Shown: positions 34,817-46,500 of the stretch, piece after piece
How the letters are laid out: every line of letters starts with the position of its first letter
Position numbering within the stretch: the first letter of the stretch is position 1
NCBI GenBank assembly: GCA_039090855.1
Contig: CM077024.1
Span: 68,760,594 to 68,824,593, forward strand
Direction of reading: 5' to 3'
DNA length: 64,000 nt
Origin: Macrothele yani
Lineage: Eukaryota > Arthropoda > Arachnida > Araneae > Macrothelidae
Made by a program: the position numbers and the translations under genes
Notes under the pieces: model-generated
What the model was told of the DNA's origin: nothing
What the model saw: the letters and a program-made list of their open reading frames with translations, nothing else
Database searches by the model: none

Positions 34817-34857
34817 GATCAGAAGCCATCGCTTAGACCACGGGGCCACCGGGGCCG
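34817..34857 (-). mobile_element. SINE, 5' head (upstream of the LINE insertion)
   Basis: The reverse complement reads ggccccggtggccccgtggt then ctaagcgatggcttctgatc: the tRNA-like head with its A box, stopping exactly where the LINE begins. The rest of this SINE is at 27270-27449. Confidence 0.8.
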
Positions 34858-35049
34858 CAAACGCCTGTGACGTGAAAGTTCGACCTCGAAATTAATTTTT
34901 TTATATAATACCAAGTGTTTCTTCCTCCTATGAAACTATTGTTGATTTAAAATATTAAAATAAACTGTAGTGCCATTACATAGGGTATACATCTTGATAT
35001 TAGAACATTAATATTTTTATATTGCGCTGAAGCACCTCAATGTTAAAAG

Positions 35050-35290
35050 ATCAAGTTTCTGGCACGTCTTTTGATAAAGAGACTTCTCCGGAAGACTGAG
35101 AGCAGCACCATACTTCTTCAGCTATTAATATGATTGGAAAATCTTTTTCTGCTCTGGAGCGGTTTAGCTGTGTGAGTTGGACGATGGTTGCCTTTTAGGC
35201 TTCTTCCGAATCACGACTTACCCGCTAGGAGGCGTAAATGTGGATACTCTAGAATTCAAAACATATTTTATTCTATACCAGCTTTTGGAC
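35050..35290 (+). repeat. Family A array, single-monomer fragment
   Basis: Shows the ggcacgtcttttga end and, at 35221, ccgctaggaggcgtaaatgtgg followed by actctagaattcaaaacat. This parallels the first monomer of the large array (ccgctagagggcgtaaatgcag...gaattcaaaaatac). Confidence 0.55.
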
Positions 35291-35599
35291 CGTCGCTTTG
35301 CTGACGATGTTTGTTGGTGTGGGCTTTGTTTAGCTAGAGAACGGAACTCAACGTTAAACTTCGTCGGTGACTCATCATGGTTTTCGAGCAGATAAATTCG
35401 AGCAAAAAAATCAACTTCTGCTGAAACATATTTGATTTTGTGTTTACTAACTGCAAGTAGTTTTCCCTTGGATGAGTGAAATATTTGACCATGAATCGTA
35501 AGGATAGAGTAAAAAATTATCGTTAATAAGTTTGAAGTTAAATAGGCCTAATTGCTTTTTTTTTTTAATTTTGGAAAAATTAGTGGAGAAAAAAATGAT
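35291..35599. other. No recognised feature
   Basis: Lies between the family A fragment and the 3' end of the Helitron coding region. Any Helitron 3' hairpin/CTRR end should be here or just left of it, but I could not identify one. Confidence 0.35.
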
Positions 35600-38215
35600 A
35601 TTAAGCCAGTGTTTCTTGGTAAACAATGTTGTTAGTTCTCCCATGTGGTGCTAAAATGTAGAGATTTTACTTGCTGCTAACTCTGGAACACCCAACGTTA
35701 AGTTGTCAATGGGAAAAGCAGGAACTTTGCAAATTTAAGCCAACAACTTTAAACGACTGTCCTTGAGCGTTGTTGATGCTCATAGCGAAGCACAGACGCA
35801 CTGGAAGATGAATTCGTTTAAATTTGAAGGGCACATCAGTCAGAATGATGGGTTTTCGGGGAATGAACACATCTTGCCGGCTACCTGGCTAGTCATAATT
35901 GTAGCTTCAATGACGTGCGGTATGATAAGTTTGATGATCAATATCTTTCTGTTGCAGAGTGTCGGTGGACCCAAATTTCTCAACAAGATGGGAGCACCCA
36001 GTTTGAGTTCAAGTTTATGCAATGGCACCCCTGACAATACTAAGTTGTTGAGAAACTCTGCAGGATAATTAACAGCTTCTTCAGCTTCCACTGCCGAGCC
36101 TATCAACTTGTACGTGTAAACGTATCCTGGTAATGTGAAAGAGGTTGTCGATTGACAACATTTACTGCATCATTTTCTGTGTAAGAATGGTCCTTTTACG
36201 CAACCAGTCGTGATCCTGGAAATGGTGAGGTAGGTTTACGAACACTGCGTCCGTGAGAGCATCGAGAGTGTTGACTATATTTGCAACGGATATCAGTGAA
36301 ATGATGCCATCTCGATCATTTGATGCCACAGAGCCACTTCCGAGTCGGAGTAGGTTGGCAGCAAACTCATCACCTGTCAGGTGCCTTCTCATATTTGTGT
36401 TCAAGCTGAGACCCTGCATGTAGCGCCAACTGTAGGATGCTTTAAGGCAAGCATGCAATTCGTCAGCTTTAGTCCCTTTGGGTAACACTGGCGAGGTTTG
36501 TCGGAAGTCACCAGCCAAGACCAGAGTGACTCTACCCATGTATTTATCAGTTATACGAATGTTCTGCAAAGTTCTCTCAAGCTGTTCAAGCGCAGCTCTG
36601 CAGCACATTGTGCACTCATCTCCGACAATGAGTTAACACTGCTCGATGACCTTTCCTCTGCCAGTAACTTTTGCAATGTTCCAGATGGGCGTTTCTACGT
36701 TTTGCAAGTCCAAAGGCAAATTGAAGCTGGGGTGATATGTTTTACCTTCGGTCAGCAGCGTAGCGGCTATGTCAGATGACGCCACCGCCAGTGCAATCAT
36801 GCCATTTTGTCTGACTTTAGCCAGGAGTATATGCACGAGGAGTATCTTTCCAGTTCCACCTGGTGCATCTAGAAAAGAACATTCCTCCATCATTGTTGAA
36901 AACTACCTGAGAAATTTTATTGTATACTTCTCTATGATCTGGGGCCAATAGAGGTTCTTTTTCTCGAACGTACTCGGAGAGTTCAACAATGGTGTAATTT
37001 CTCTCTCTCAACAACTCATCCGCAAGACTGTCGTCGTTGCGGTTTGGTTTGGGAAGGCCAAAAGCTTCCAAGTCAAGTCCACCTAATGCCTTTACTTTGT
37101 CTTCAAGGGCAATGAGTGCTTGCTTGTAAATTTGGTCATTGTACTCGGCAGTTGTATTGGCTACTCTTGCCTGATACAGAAGATCTTCTGATAAATTGTT
37201 TTTGTAGTTTTCCTATAACTGCACACTGTTTGCCAAGCTACACACTTGCAGCATGGCAGCAAACAGGTTTCGCAACCTGGATTGAGAGCGTGCTGCACCA
37301 GCTTGCTCCAGTGTGCGTCATCTTCCAAGAGGCTCCTTAGCTGGCAAGTCTATTTGTACGTGTAGCATACGACACCATCCTCTGTTGGCAAATCCTTAAA
37401 GAAGTTGGACCACGAACTTCATGCAACAACAGTCTGAGGAAAAAGCACTCAAAGTTGTTAGGATGCACCGTATAAGCACGATCGAGTGCAACCCTGACTT
37501 TCACATTAGGGTGGCTGGGTATGGCTTGTTCTTGTATGCGCTGATGACATTTCTTGTTTGTTTTGTATATGTAGTATTTTGGAACCTGATTGTACAAAAT
37601 TGTTTGAGCAAATGCATCATTCTTGCACATCCCAAAAAATGCCGTCAGAGTAATTTGCGGTGGGTTCTGAGAACATTGTTTGGCGTTTTGTTCAGTGACG
37701 TAAACGCGTTGGCCATTTTCCAAGTGCACACTGAGTTGAGCAACCGTGGCGAAGAGACCGTGAATTGGGAACTCCAAAATCCTCCACATGCCTTCATTGA
37801 AAATAAATTATGTATCTTCCCATCTCATACAGTGTAGGCTCATCATTTGTCAAGTTTTTCTCGAGACACCAAACATTGCCATGTCAGACCCTTTGTTGAC
37901 ATATTTGCACGAGTATTTAATGGATTTGACTGATATGCAGTATTCGACATTAATGTGTGCTTGAAAAGTTTTTGATAGAAGAGGGCGGTGTGAAACAATT
38001 CACCAGTTGTCAGTGGTGTACTCAGTCTTACCAACTTTGATGGTTTGCCGTAAATCCACCATAATCTGGTTTCCTGCGATGATACAGTAGGTATCCGTCG
38101 AGCCCTGTTTGCATTTCCAAGAGAAATTGCTTTGGGTACTTTTTTGTGCACTTGTTGATTTGCATGCATGGTGAGTTTGGATTAATTGCACTACAGTGTC
38201 CATGCACTATATATA
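35600..38215 (-). pseudogene. Helitron Rep C-terminus and Pif1-like helicase relic
   Basis: Just after the Tc1 insertion the minus strand reads NPNSPCMQINKCTKKYPKQF, and after a few residues GYLLYHRRKPDYGG, typical of the Helitron Rep domain. Further on come the helicase motifs: a Walker A DAPGGTGKI near 36870 (the last residue normally T), LVLAGDFRQTSPVLPKG near 36520, then NMRRHLTGDEFA. C-terminal pieces include NYPAEFLNNLVLSGVPLH, with GAPILLRNL shortly after, and AMSINNAQGQSFKVVGL in the final motif region near 35770. Frames change at least six times. Confidence 0.8.
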
Positions 38216-38225
38216 TATATATATA

Positions 38226-39758
38226 CACTGCCGGACAATTGCTAAGGACGGATAACAATAGCAACGATAGCAACCATAAAATGGAAGGCAGGAAAATGTG
38301 GAAATTAGCATAAGTGCGGGATACAGTAAGACGTGTTGTGCGTATGCAAATTTTGGATTGCCGAACTTGTTCGTGACGTCATAGCGCTGATAAGAGAGAT
38401 AAAGGATTTGACGCGTATTGACCGTTGTTGTTCAAACGCAAATTTGAAAGGGAAAGAATCAATTGACGAACTTGCAATTTTCAGTATGTCTTCCCGACAT
38501 CACCTAGATGATTTTACGCGTGGCCGTATTATTGGCGAGATTGAAGAAGGGCGAAAAATAACAGATGCCGCCAGGGAGTTTGACGTCAGCCACAGTGTTG
38601 TTTCAAGGCTTTGGAAATCATTTCAAACAAATGGAGAGTGTTGCAAACGTCACGGGGGAGGTCGTGTTCGCAGTACGACACCTGCAGAAGATCGCTATAT
38701 AGTGCTATCAACAGAACGACACCGGCGCAGCACAGCTAGTGAGGTAGCAAATCAGTTTATGGCTGCTACTGGCAAGCGGATCTCCCGAAAAACTGTCGCC
38801 AGACGTTTGCATGAAGGAGGACTATACGACCGCCGTCATGTTGTGTGCATCCCATTGTCCAGACGTCACCGTACCGCCCGTTTGCAATGGTGCCATCAAC
38901 ATCGCAATTGGACTGATAACGACTGGTCTACTGTCCTCTTCTCAGATGAGAGTAGATACAGTCTATCGTCTGATTGTCGACGACAACTGATCTGGCGTGA
39001 TAGTGGTACTGCATATTGTCCAGCAAACATACAGTAAAGGGACCGATATCCAACATGTAGTGTCATGGTATGGGCTGGCATCATGATCAATGGCCGCACG
39101 TCCCTCTATGTGCTTCCAACTGGGACTATGACTGGCCAACGATACATTAATGATGTTCTGCTACCTCATGTTCCGTGGTGCTGTCGGTGATAGATTCATT
39201 TTCATGGACGACAACGCAACATGTCATCGAACAGTCGCTGTCCAGGAGTGTCTTGAGAGCGAGAATATTCAACGCCTCGTATGGCCAGCACGTTCTCCAA
39301 ACCTGAATCCCATTGAAAATGTGTGGGATGCTTTGGGGAGGAGCCTTGCTGGTCGCCAATGCCCTCCAATAAACAAGGACACCCTCATCTGTGCACTGAC
39401 AGAGGAATGGGATAAATTACCCCAACAGCTGCTTGATAATGTTGTGCAAAGCATGACTCGACGTGTGGAATCTTGCATCGCCCTCCATGGTGGCCATATC
39501 CCGTATTGACATCTTACGCCGGAACGCCTGCGGACGGTAATTGCATTTTTTTCACGTTTACGTATTCCGCACAAAATGGCCTGTTTGTCCCTTGAACACG
39601 TTCCAAAGCCTTCTGGATTTCAGAGCGCAATAAATTGTCTTTCTTGTAATGTCCTGGCATTCTGACATTATTTTATTTCACTTGGCATCCAACCACACTT
39701 ACTTTTTTATGCGCTATATAGCCGTTTATGATCCGTCCTTAGCAATTGTCCAGCAGTG
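38226..39758 (+). mobile_element. Tc1-like transposon inserted in the Helitron
   Basis: 1533 bp with 27-bp terminal inverted repeats: cactgccggacaattgctaa at the left and cactgctggacaattgctaa on the reverse complement of the right, one mismatch. It is flanked by TA on each side and by TATATA runs that extend outward, so it entered a TA-rich stretch. It contains one transposase gene on the plus strand. Confidence 0.92.
38486..39509 (+). pseudogene. Tc1-like transposase (stop and frameshift)
   Basis: The best start is ATG 38486 (MSSRHHLDDFTRGRIIGEIE), giving a paired helix-turn-helix N-terminus. A longer frame opens at 38333 but adds nothing recognisable. Catalytic region: LFSDESRYSL (first Asp), then a stop TAA at 39035-39037, VMVWAGIMINGRTSL, a frame shift near 39165, FMDDNATCHRT (second Asp) and NLNPIENVWDALG (third acidic residue). 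The end is at GGHIPY, 39509. The product would be cut short after the first catalytic Asp. Apart from these lesions it is well preserved. Confidence 0.88.
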
Positions 39759-39759
39759 T

Positions 39760-41480
39760 ATATATATTTACAGTCTCGTGTAGGATGGGATCTGTTTCCG
39801 GATCTGGAAGTTCTGCACTGATTATATCATCTATTCTGTGCACATGCAACTTTTCCTTCAATCACACCAAAATGTGAGCATGCGCCACGTTTCTGCCATT
39901 CCACCGTGTACATGTAGCACTGAACAGTTAGCACTGACAATTCAGTGCATCATTTTTTAAATTTTAATTTAGAAAGTCTTTCAATGAAATCATGTCTGTC
40001 ATGCGATTTTTGGCCTGTCATTAATTCATCCGTGATTTCTTTCCATGCACGTGAAGGTGATGAATAAATCGGGACGACCGTAATTTCTCACATAAATCAT
40101 GGCACCTTGAGAACGCTTGCACATGTACATGTATCGTGGATCACCAGTAAAACTTGATGGCAACATAATCAATTGTCCAAAGTTGTTCACGTTTCTATCA
40201 CTGAGAACTGCGTCTCTGAAGTGAGCATAACTTTCTGCACGAAGTTCTCTTTGATGTAGTCGAATGCATCTCAGTCCTTCTGCCTCAATCTTAGCAAACT
40301 TGTCAACAATAAATTGACTCAAAAGGTCTTTGAATCTCAAAATCTGATTGAAATCATTCAATCTTGCCATCAGTCTATAGGCATAAAAACTGAGGCACGT
40401 GACTTTTTTCGTCAGTTTGTTGTCTTGAAACAGGATCCGTTTGTCACCACTCAAAATGGTAGCCATCCTGACCTTTTCAGAAAATTAGTGGATATTGTAG
40501 TGCATCATAAGACCTGTGCGTTTCTGCAATTCTAGAGTGCGTGTTGTCTCTAAGCTGCAAGACAATATAACGGTTGCCATGTTGCTCGCCGACCAGAATA
40601 ACAGCAACCTCTGAAGTCGTAGGTGCATTGAAGCGACTTCTGTGCTCATTAGTTAGGACTCAGTCAGCAGAAATGACAACTTTGTACTGATCTGTTACAA
40701 GTTTCTATTGCACATTTAAAACTTTTAACATACTCATTTCCTGTTTCAAGCATAGCCTGTAATGGTAGCACTATTTCTGGTCTTGTCTGTTTGATGTAAT
40801 GACAGCGGCGTTCAACCTGTCGATTTTGATCACTTATGAAATAGATCTGTAAAAATGTGGGCTCTTTGTTTTGCAATGGCATTAAGCTACACATTTGATG
40901 GTCAACTTGGTCCTGCACTTTAAATAACGGCACAAAGCCAAGCTCTATGATTCTTTCGTTAGTGCCAAAAGAAGTCATTTGGAAACAGGAATTGTATTTC
41001 CGAATATTATTTTGGAAATGTGTGGCATCTTAAGTATTGCCTATTAGTAATAAAAAGAGAGGTTCAGGAGATTCCCTAATTAGAGGGACTTGAATCTTGC
41101 CATTGTTGCAGCAAATTCCCTTGCGTTCATTTTTCCCATTTTAGAGCAATACAGAAAGTGCAAGATACTGACATTCTTCCAATTACTATACTTGAATCTC
41201 AGCTGTAGTCTATTTCTGGGTTGTAGTGAAAGAAAGTAGTTGCTTTTTCTCTCAAAGGAAGTATACTCTTTTCTGCCATTGCTGTGGCATTTCTTTGCTG
41301 TGGTGCAATTTGCTGCTGTGGTGTCTCAGCAGCTCTAGCTCAGGTTGTAGCTGCTGTATTTAGGTTTTGTCTTACAGCTCGCTGCTGTTGTGTTTCAGCG
41401 GCTCTTGAATTTGCTTTTGCCTGCGGTCTCTAGCTAATTCTGCTCTGTAAGAGAGCCTTTTAGTAGGAAGCATTTTAGTC
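39760..41480 (-). pseudogene. Helitron N-terminal and Rep (HUH) region relic
   Basis: Minus-strand frames read an Arg/Gln-rich N-terminus near 41300-41480. Next is KVQDQVDHQMCSLMPLQNKE, then EPTFLQIYFISD (40978-40664). Then comes the Rep domain, with LPSSFTGDPRYMYMCKRSQG followed by YVRNYGRPDLFITFTC (40466-40040). The rolling-circle HUH motif HAHILV is encoded at 39882-39865, one base out of frame with the preceding EWQKRG. It continues toward DDIISAELPDPE-like sequence before meeting the Tc1 element. Together with the piece beyond the Tc1 it forms one Rep-helicase gene. Confidence 0.75.
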
Positions 41481-41845
41481 CTAATATTCAAACCAAAAAT
41501 ACGGCTGTACTACCGAATCAGAACGGTTTCAAGAAGTTCCCGATTTCCCATGTATCGTTCCTCTTTGTTCACATACAACCTGATAACACCTTACGTGAAA
41601 GAAAGTAGTTCATGATAGTATGCGGGTTTTTTGTACTATTTTCATCGAAATAAATCTTATAATAATAGAAATATGCACAGGCATTTATTTTATAATGGAA
41701 GATATTAATACAGTTATTTTATGTCACAAATTTATGCGTCATAATTCCATCTCGTGCCAGCAAAAATTCGAAATAGCTTCGCTTAAAGAATACGCTAGCT
41801 CCGGAATAAAACTAAAAAAAACCCAGTAGTATTGTTATTCTATAT
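41481..41845. other. No recognised feature
   Basis: AT-rich flank between the Helitron N-terminus and the next Tc1 element. No Helitron 5' end was identified. Confidence 0.4.
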
Positions 41846-41846
41846 A

Positions 41847-43255
41847 CACTGCTGGCCACCCAAAATGCAACACCAAGAAGGAAGCATCCGATTGGCCTGA
41901 AATTCGCAGCATGCGTCGCCCGCGAAAGGACATGCAAACGATTATCATTGCAGGGCATATGCAAATCATGTGTGCCCGGCACGCTGCCGAGAAGCACTAT
42001 ATGAAGGGTTCACAGAAGGCAGGGTGTAAGTAGTGTAAGTGTGTTGTGCTGCCGGACCTGTGCGTGGGAAGCTTCCTGATGCCTCGTCGCAGAATACGGT
42101 AGTCATTCCAGCACATTTCGGAGTTATACAGAGGACGAATAGTGGCTTATCGCGACAGCGGTTTATCGTACCGAGATATCGGCGCCCGTGTGGGACGACA
42201 TCCAGCCACAGTGAGGCAAGTATGGATTCGGTGGGTGCAGGAATGACGGACGGACCGACGTGAGCGATTGCGGCAGCCGCGGCACGCCACCGAACGAGAG
42301 GACCGGCATGTTGTGCGGCGGGCATTGACGGCTCGCACCGCCACTTCACGTACGTTTGCGCAGGAATTAGAGTGTGTTGCGCAACAACCTGTGTTAGCAC
42401 GTACCGTTAGACGTCGTCTGCAAGAGCGGGGACTTGTCGCACGGAGCCCATTGCTCTGATTACCAATGACGTTACACCTCCGGCGAATGCGGTGGCAGTA
42501 GGCCGTCGAACGCCGCACCTAGACTACGGAATGTCACAGCATTGTCTTCTCCGACGAATCCCGCTTCTGCCTGCTACACCACGATGGTCGAATCCGCGTG
42601 TGCCAGCACCGAGGCGAGAGACTGTATGATGCCTGCATTATGCATCGCCATACCGGTCCGTTGCCTGGCGTTATGGTTTGGTGCGCAATTGGATATCACA
42701 CCCTCACCCCTCTGGTACGCATCGCCGGTACACTCAACAGCCACCGCACCATCTCCAACGTTTTGGAGCCTGTAGTCCTCCCTTACCTGCAGGACCTGCC
42801 TGCTGCCACGTTTCAACAAGACAATGCGCGCCAGCACGTAGCACGCATCGTGCAACAATTCTTCACGGTCCACCAAGTGTCACTGTTGCCGTGGCTCGCC
42901 TGTTCTCCCGATATGTCGCTCATCGAACACGTCTGGTCGCTGATCGGCAACGGAGTGGCCCTGCAAGCACCACCCGCGGCTACGCCTGATGAAGTGTGGC
43001 AACGTGTGGAAACAGCCTGGGCAGACATACCCCAAGCCCACATCCAAAGCCTCTTTCGTTCGATGCCGCGGCGTGTAGCGGCCGTTATTCCCAGCCATGA
43101 GGACCACACGAACTATTGATGTCTGCATGTTCCGCAAATCACACGGGCCTGTAAGCTCAATCGTTTCATCTTTGTATCTGTTGTTATGTGTTCAGTAATA
43201 ATGGCTTTTCCATCTCGTGTCCTTCTTGGTGTTGCATTTTGGATGGCCAGCAGTG
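41847..43255 (+). mobile_element. Tc1-like transposon, 1409 bp (copy 1)
   Basis: Terminal inverted repeats cactgctggccacccaaaat and, on the right reverse complement, cactgctggccatccaaaat continue into gcaacaccaagaagga. TA flanks both ends. It is the same length and family as the element at 50621-52029. Confidence 0.92.
42079..43119 (+). pseudogene. Tc1-like transposase, broken (copy 1)
   Basis: Starts MPRRRIR at 42079 and ends NY-stop at 43119. The N-terminal DNA-binding region is split by a shift and by a TGA near 42244. A second TGA follows SPLL at about 42457, and more stops lie near 42500. From 42540 the catalytic core is largely open: IVFSDESRFCL (first Asp), GVMVWCAIGY, TFQQDNARQHVA (second Asp), CSPDMSLIEHVWSL (third acidic residue). 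C-terminus IQSLFRSMPRRVAAVI. Confidence 0.88.
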
Positions 43256-43438
43256 TATTTCCTTCATAAAATGTATTTACAAATAAAAATGGTCATTATG
43301 GCGTCGATTATAACGAAATTTTAAAAAAGAAATGCGTAAAATTTATCGTGAACTACTTTCCTTCACGTTGGGTGTGATCAGGTTGTTTGTTAACAAAGCG
43401 GAACGATACACGGGAAAATCAGAACGCTGAGTGAAGCC

Positions 43439-44110
43439 CCATTGAACATTTAAGAAGTAGAGGAAACATCAAAATGAAAATTTTCTTTTTCAGAAGATGC
43501 TATGCCATTCTCCTCATGGAACATTTTAAGAAGTACAGAAAACATTCAAAATGAAATATTTCTTTTTCAGGATATGCTGTATCATTCACCACATGGAATA
43601 TTTTCAGAAGTAGAAAAACATTCAAAATGAAAATTTTCTTCTTCAGAAGATACTGTATCATTCACCTCATGGAAAATTTTGTGCGATTTTTTTAATTCAC
43701 CTCGTGGAACATTTTGCGTGTTTTTTCAGAATGCACATTTCCAACGCTAGAAGGCGGAAGGAAAAATTTTTTATTGCAAAACCGCACCTCCGCTTCAAAA
43801 AATTCGATTAAAATTGACTTTTGCACTGAATGCCGTTTGCTATGGTAAGGATTTCAAACATTATCCACTTGAAGTAATGAAAAGTTTTCCCACTATAAAT
43901 GTCCATTATAAACTGTTTTCATTGCTATCTCTTCATCTAAAAGTTTTATACGAAGAATTCTTTTTACATCCCGCTGTTTGCACATTTTTCGTAGTGCTCT
44001 GCTGTTTGGAAGCATTTTCTTTTTTGTGGTGATTCTTTCCTTTTCCAAAAACTTGCTTTAAAAATTCTTTCAATGTCGGGAAAAATTCAAAAGACGTGCT
44101 CTTCACAACC
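43439..44110 (+). repeat. Family A-related array, 77-bp subrepeats
   Basis: Three units with a 76-77-bp period (aaaatgaaa at about 43471, 43548, 43624), each with 'catggaacattttnagaagtag'. These are followed by a monomer-like part with aacgctagaaggcggaagg and aaaaaattcgatt, and an end aaaagacgtgctcttcac matching the family A terminus. Confidence 0.6.
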
Positions 44111-44177
44111 GGGAGTTTGCTGCCTTATATCTTTCTTCCAGTGCAGTGCATGAGATTTCGAGCTAAAGAACTTTAGC

Positions 44178-45087
44178 ATACACAATCGTATCAGAATAAC
44201 ATGACCACATACCTGATAATGAAAATAACCACCTTTGGCCCGGATGACAGCAGCGAAACCGAGTGGCGTGAACGCAGTGAGGCTTTGAAACGTTGCTCGA
44301 GGCACACGTGCCCATTCGGACTGTAACAGGGCACGGATGCCCCGGATATGACGTGGTTTACGTCACTTCTGTGAATTAGAATCGAGGTTTCTATTCCACA
44401 GAAGTGACAGACGATGGCGTGACGCCATATCCGCCACCGCCCGTCATTTCTGTGCAGTAGAAACCTCGATTCGACGGAGAAGGCGACCTTTTCCCACTCT
44501 TCCACTGTTCAATGACGATAATCCCATGCGAACTTCAGGCGTCGTTGCCGATGAACCTCGGTTAACACGGGCGCCTTGAAGCAGCGTCGACTCCGGAGAC
44601 CCATGCGTAACAGGGTTCGGTTTACTGTTATCGGGGACACGTACCTGGGTGCCTCCAGCTTTCATTTGCGTGGTCAATTGCTGCACTGTTGCCCGTCGAT
44701 TGCCATTTACCAGTCGATGGAGGCGACGTTCTCCTCTGGGGTCGATGGCCTTTGGGGGCTCCACAGTTATGACGTCGGAGGTACTCGGTGTGCCAGCGGT
44801 CCATTCTTGGTACACCCTTACTGCAGCACTTCGCGAACAGCCCACGAAGCCTGCTGTTTCTGAGATGCTTCCACCCTTGGCGCGGTAGCCGATGATCATT
44901 CCTTTTTGAGAGTCCGTCAAATTACTACTTCAGCTTATTGAGCTTACGTAACGCACTATGGCTCATCTGCCCTGGACGGCCGCTATATCTCCGTGTTTTA
45001 GACCTTGTTACGTGCACTCTGTGGCGTGCCTGATCGGGTACACTGTGATTCCAGGGGTTAACATATTAATCTGATACGATCGTGTAT
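44178..45087 (-). mobile_element. Internally deleted Tc1-like transposon
   Basis: Ends atacacaatcgtatcaga (44178) and, in reverse complement, atacacgatcgtatcaga (from 45087) form the inverted repeats. On the minus strand the N-terminal helix-turn-helix of a transposase is readable from 44920 (MTDSQKGMIIGYRAKGGSIS). A C-terminal piece with SEWARVPRATFQSLTAFTPL and AVIRAKGG lies at about 44330-44230. The central catalytic half is missing. At the deletion point lie inverted motifs cacttctgtg...cacagaagtg and tcgaggtttct...agaaacctcga. Confidence 0.75.
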
Positions 45088-45469
45088 ATGGTTTTACTAT
45101 TGAGCGTTACAGAATTAAATAAATAAAAGAGATACCATTAAAAATTAGGTGATTCTTTAGATGTACATTTATCTACAATAGAATTTCGGATTGTAAACAG
45201 AATATGAGAAACAAATAAAAAAGTTCCGCTTAACACCTTCTCTACATTAGAAATCCGGGAGGGATTTATAATGTATATCTGTGTGCACATAAAACAAATT
45301 CATATTTACAGTCGGAGATGAAATTTAAACTGGAAGACTACGCCTTTAACGACAGATGTTTGTTCTAATGGAATTCTTTATTTTCCTGCACTAAAATCAA
45401 AATCTCTAAAGTATAAATCGACGATACCTCCCTGACTTAAATGATCTTGAAAGTCCTTAAACTCATTTA
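45088..45469. other. No recognised feature
   Basis: AT-rich, no supported gene or repeat. Confidence 0.4.
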
Positions 45470-46500
45470 AACAAGTTAGTAAAATCATGCAATGCATTGA
45501 TTATGATACGCTTTCCAACATACCAGAAATTATTACTCAAGTTATGAGGATAATGGCTGTGGAATAAATCTCTCTCCTGTGTCCTGACCTTTGACCCCAT
45601 TTCGATGATATTCAACAGAACCGGTTCAGTACACCTCAAGAATAATATACTAACGTTTTGTCGCAATAGAAGCAGTTTTACGCAAGTTATGAGAATATTG
45701 GCTGTGGAACAAATCTTGCTTTTGTGCAATGACCTTTGACCCCATTTCTTTGATATTCAACAGAACCGGTTCACTATACCTCCGGAACAACATAACGTTT
45801 TGTCGCAATCGAAACATTTTTTGGTAAGTTATGATGCACAAAGGCAATGGAATGGATCCCACTCCAGTGTCCTGACCTTTGACCCCATTTCGCTCATTTT
45901 CAATAGGGTTCGTGCCCGGGTAATTCCCTACCACATACTAAAATTTCATCGAAATCGAACCATATTTACGCATGTTATGACGCATAAAGGCAATGAAATG
46001 GATCCCGCTTTTATGTCCTGACCTTTTACCCCATTCCACCCATTTTCAATATATTTCGTTCCCAGGTGGTTCCTTACCACATACCAAAATTTCATCGAAA
46101 TCGAACCATTTTTACGCAAGTTATGACGCATAAGGGCAATGGAATAAATCCCGCTTTTATGCCCTGCCTGACCTTTAACCCCAATTTGCCAATTTTCAAT
46201 AGGGTTCGTGCCCAGGTAGTTCCCTACCACATACTGAAATTTCATCGAAATCGAACTATATTTACGCATTTTATGACGCATAAAGGCAATGAAATGGATC
46301 CCGCTCTTATGGCGTGACCTTAGACCCCACTTTACCCATTTTCAATAGGGTTCGTCCCCTGGTGGTCCCCTACCACATACTAAAATTTCATCGAAATCGA
46401 ACAATTTTTACGTGAGTTATCGTGCCGACAGACAGACGGACGGACGGACGGAAAAAGCTGGAGCATATACGCTTCTTCAACCTACGGTTGGAAAGCGCAA
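45470..46500 (-). repeat. Monomer-array family R, long copy (6 units)
   Basis: Six units of about 142-150 bp. Boundaries are near 45676, 45818, 45963, 46109 and 46259, each opening with ttttacgcaagttatgacgc-type sequence and containing cctgacctttgaccccattt and catcgaaatcgaacc. Outer end one is atgcaatgcattgattatga followed by tacgctttccaac. Outer end two is a gacagacggacggacgg tract, then agcatatacgcttcttcaac and ggttggaaagcg. That second end folds as a hairpin. Some frames stay open across units, but this follows from the repetition and no domain is present. Confidence 0.88.

Larger units (their letters stand above)
35600..41480 (-). mobile_element. Decayed Helitron (Rep-helicase), split by a Tc1 element
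   Basis: Minus-strand Rep-helicase coding sequence is recognisable over almost 6 kb with the Tc1 at 38226-39758 inserted in it. Order on the minus strand is: N-terminal arginine/glutamine-rich region, Rep domain with HUH motif, then a Pif1-type helicase. No Helitron termini were identified. Stops and shifts are spread throughout, so the copy is old. Confidence 0.8.

Noticed and set aside
45470..46500. Coding potential in the R array (overlapping frames such as 45946-46281 and 46066-46317)
   Set aside because: Open frames follow from repetition of a ~145-bp unit with few stops; there is no domain, and both strands are open.
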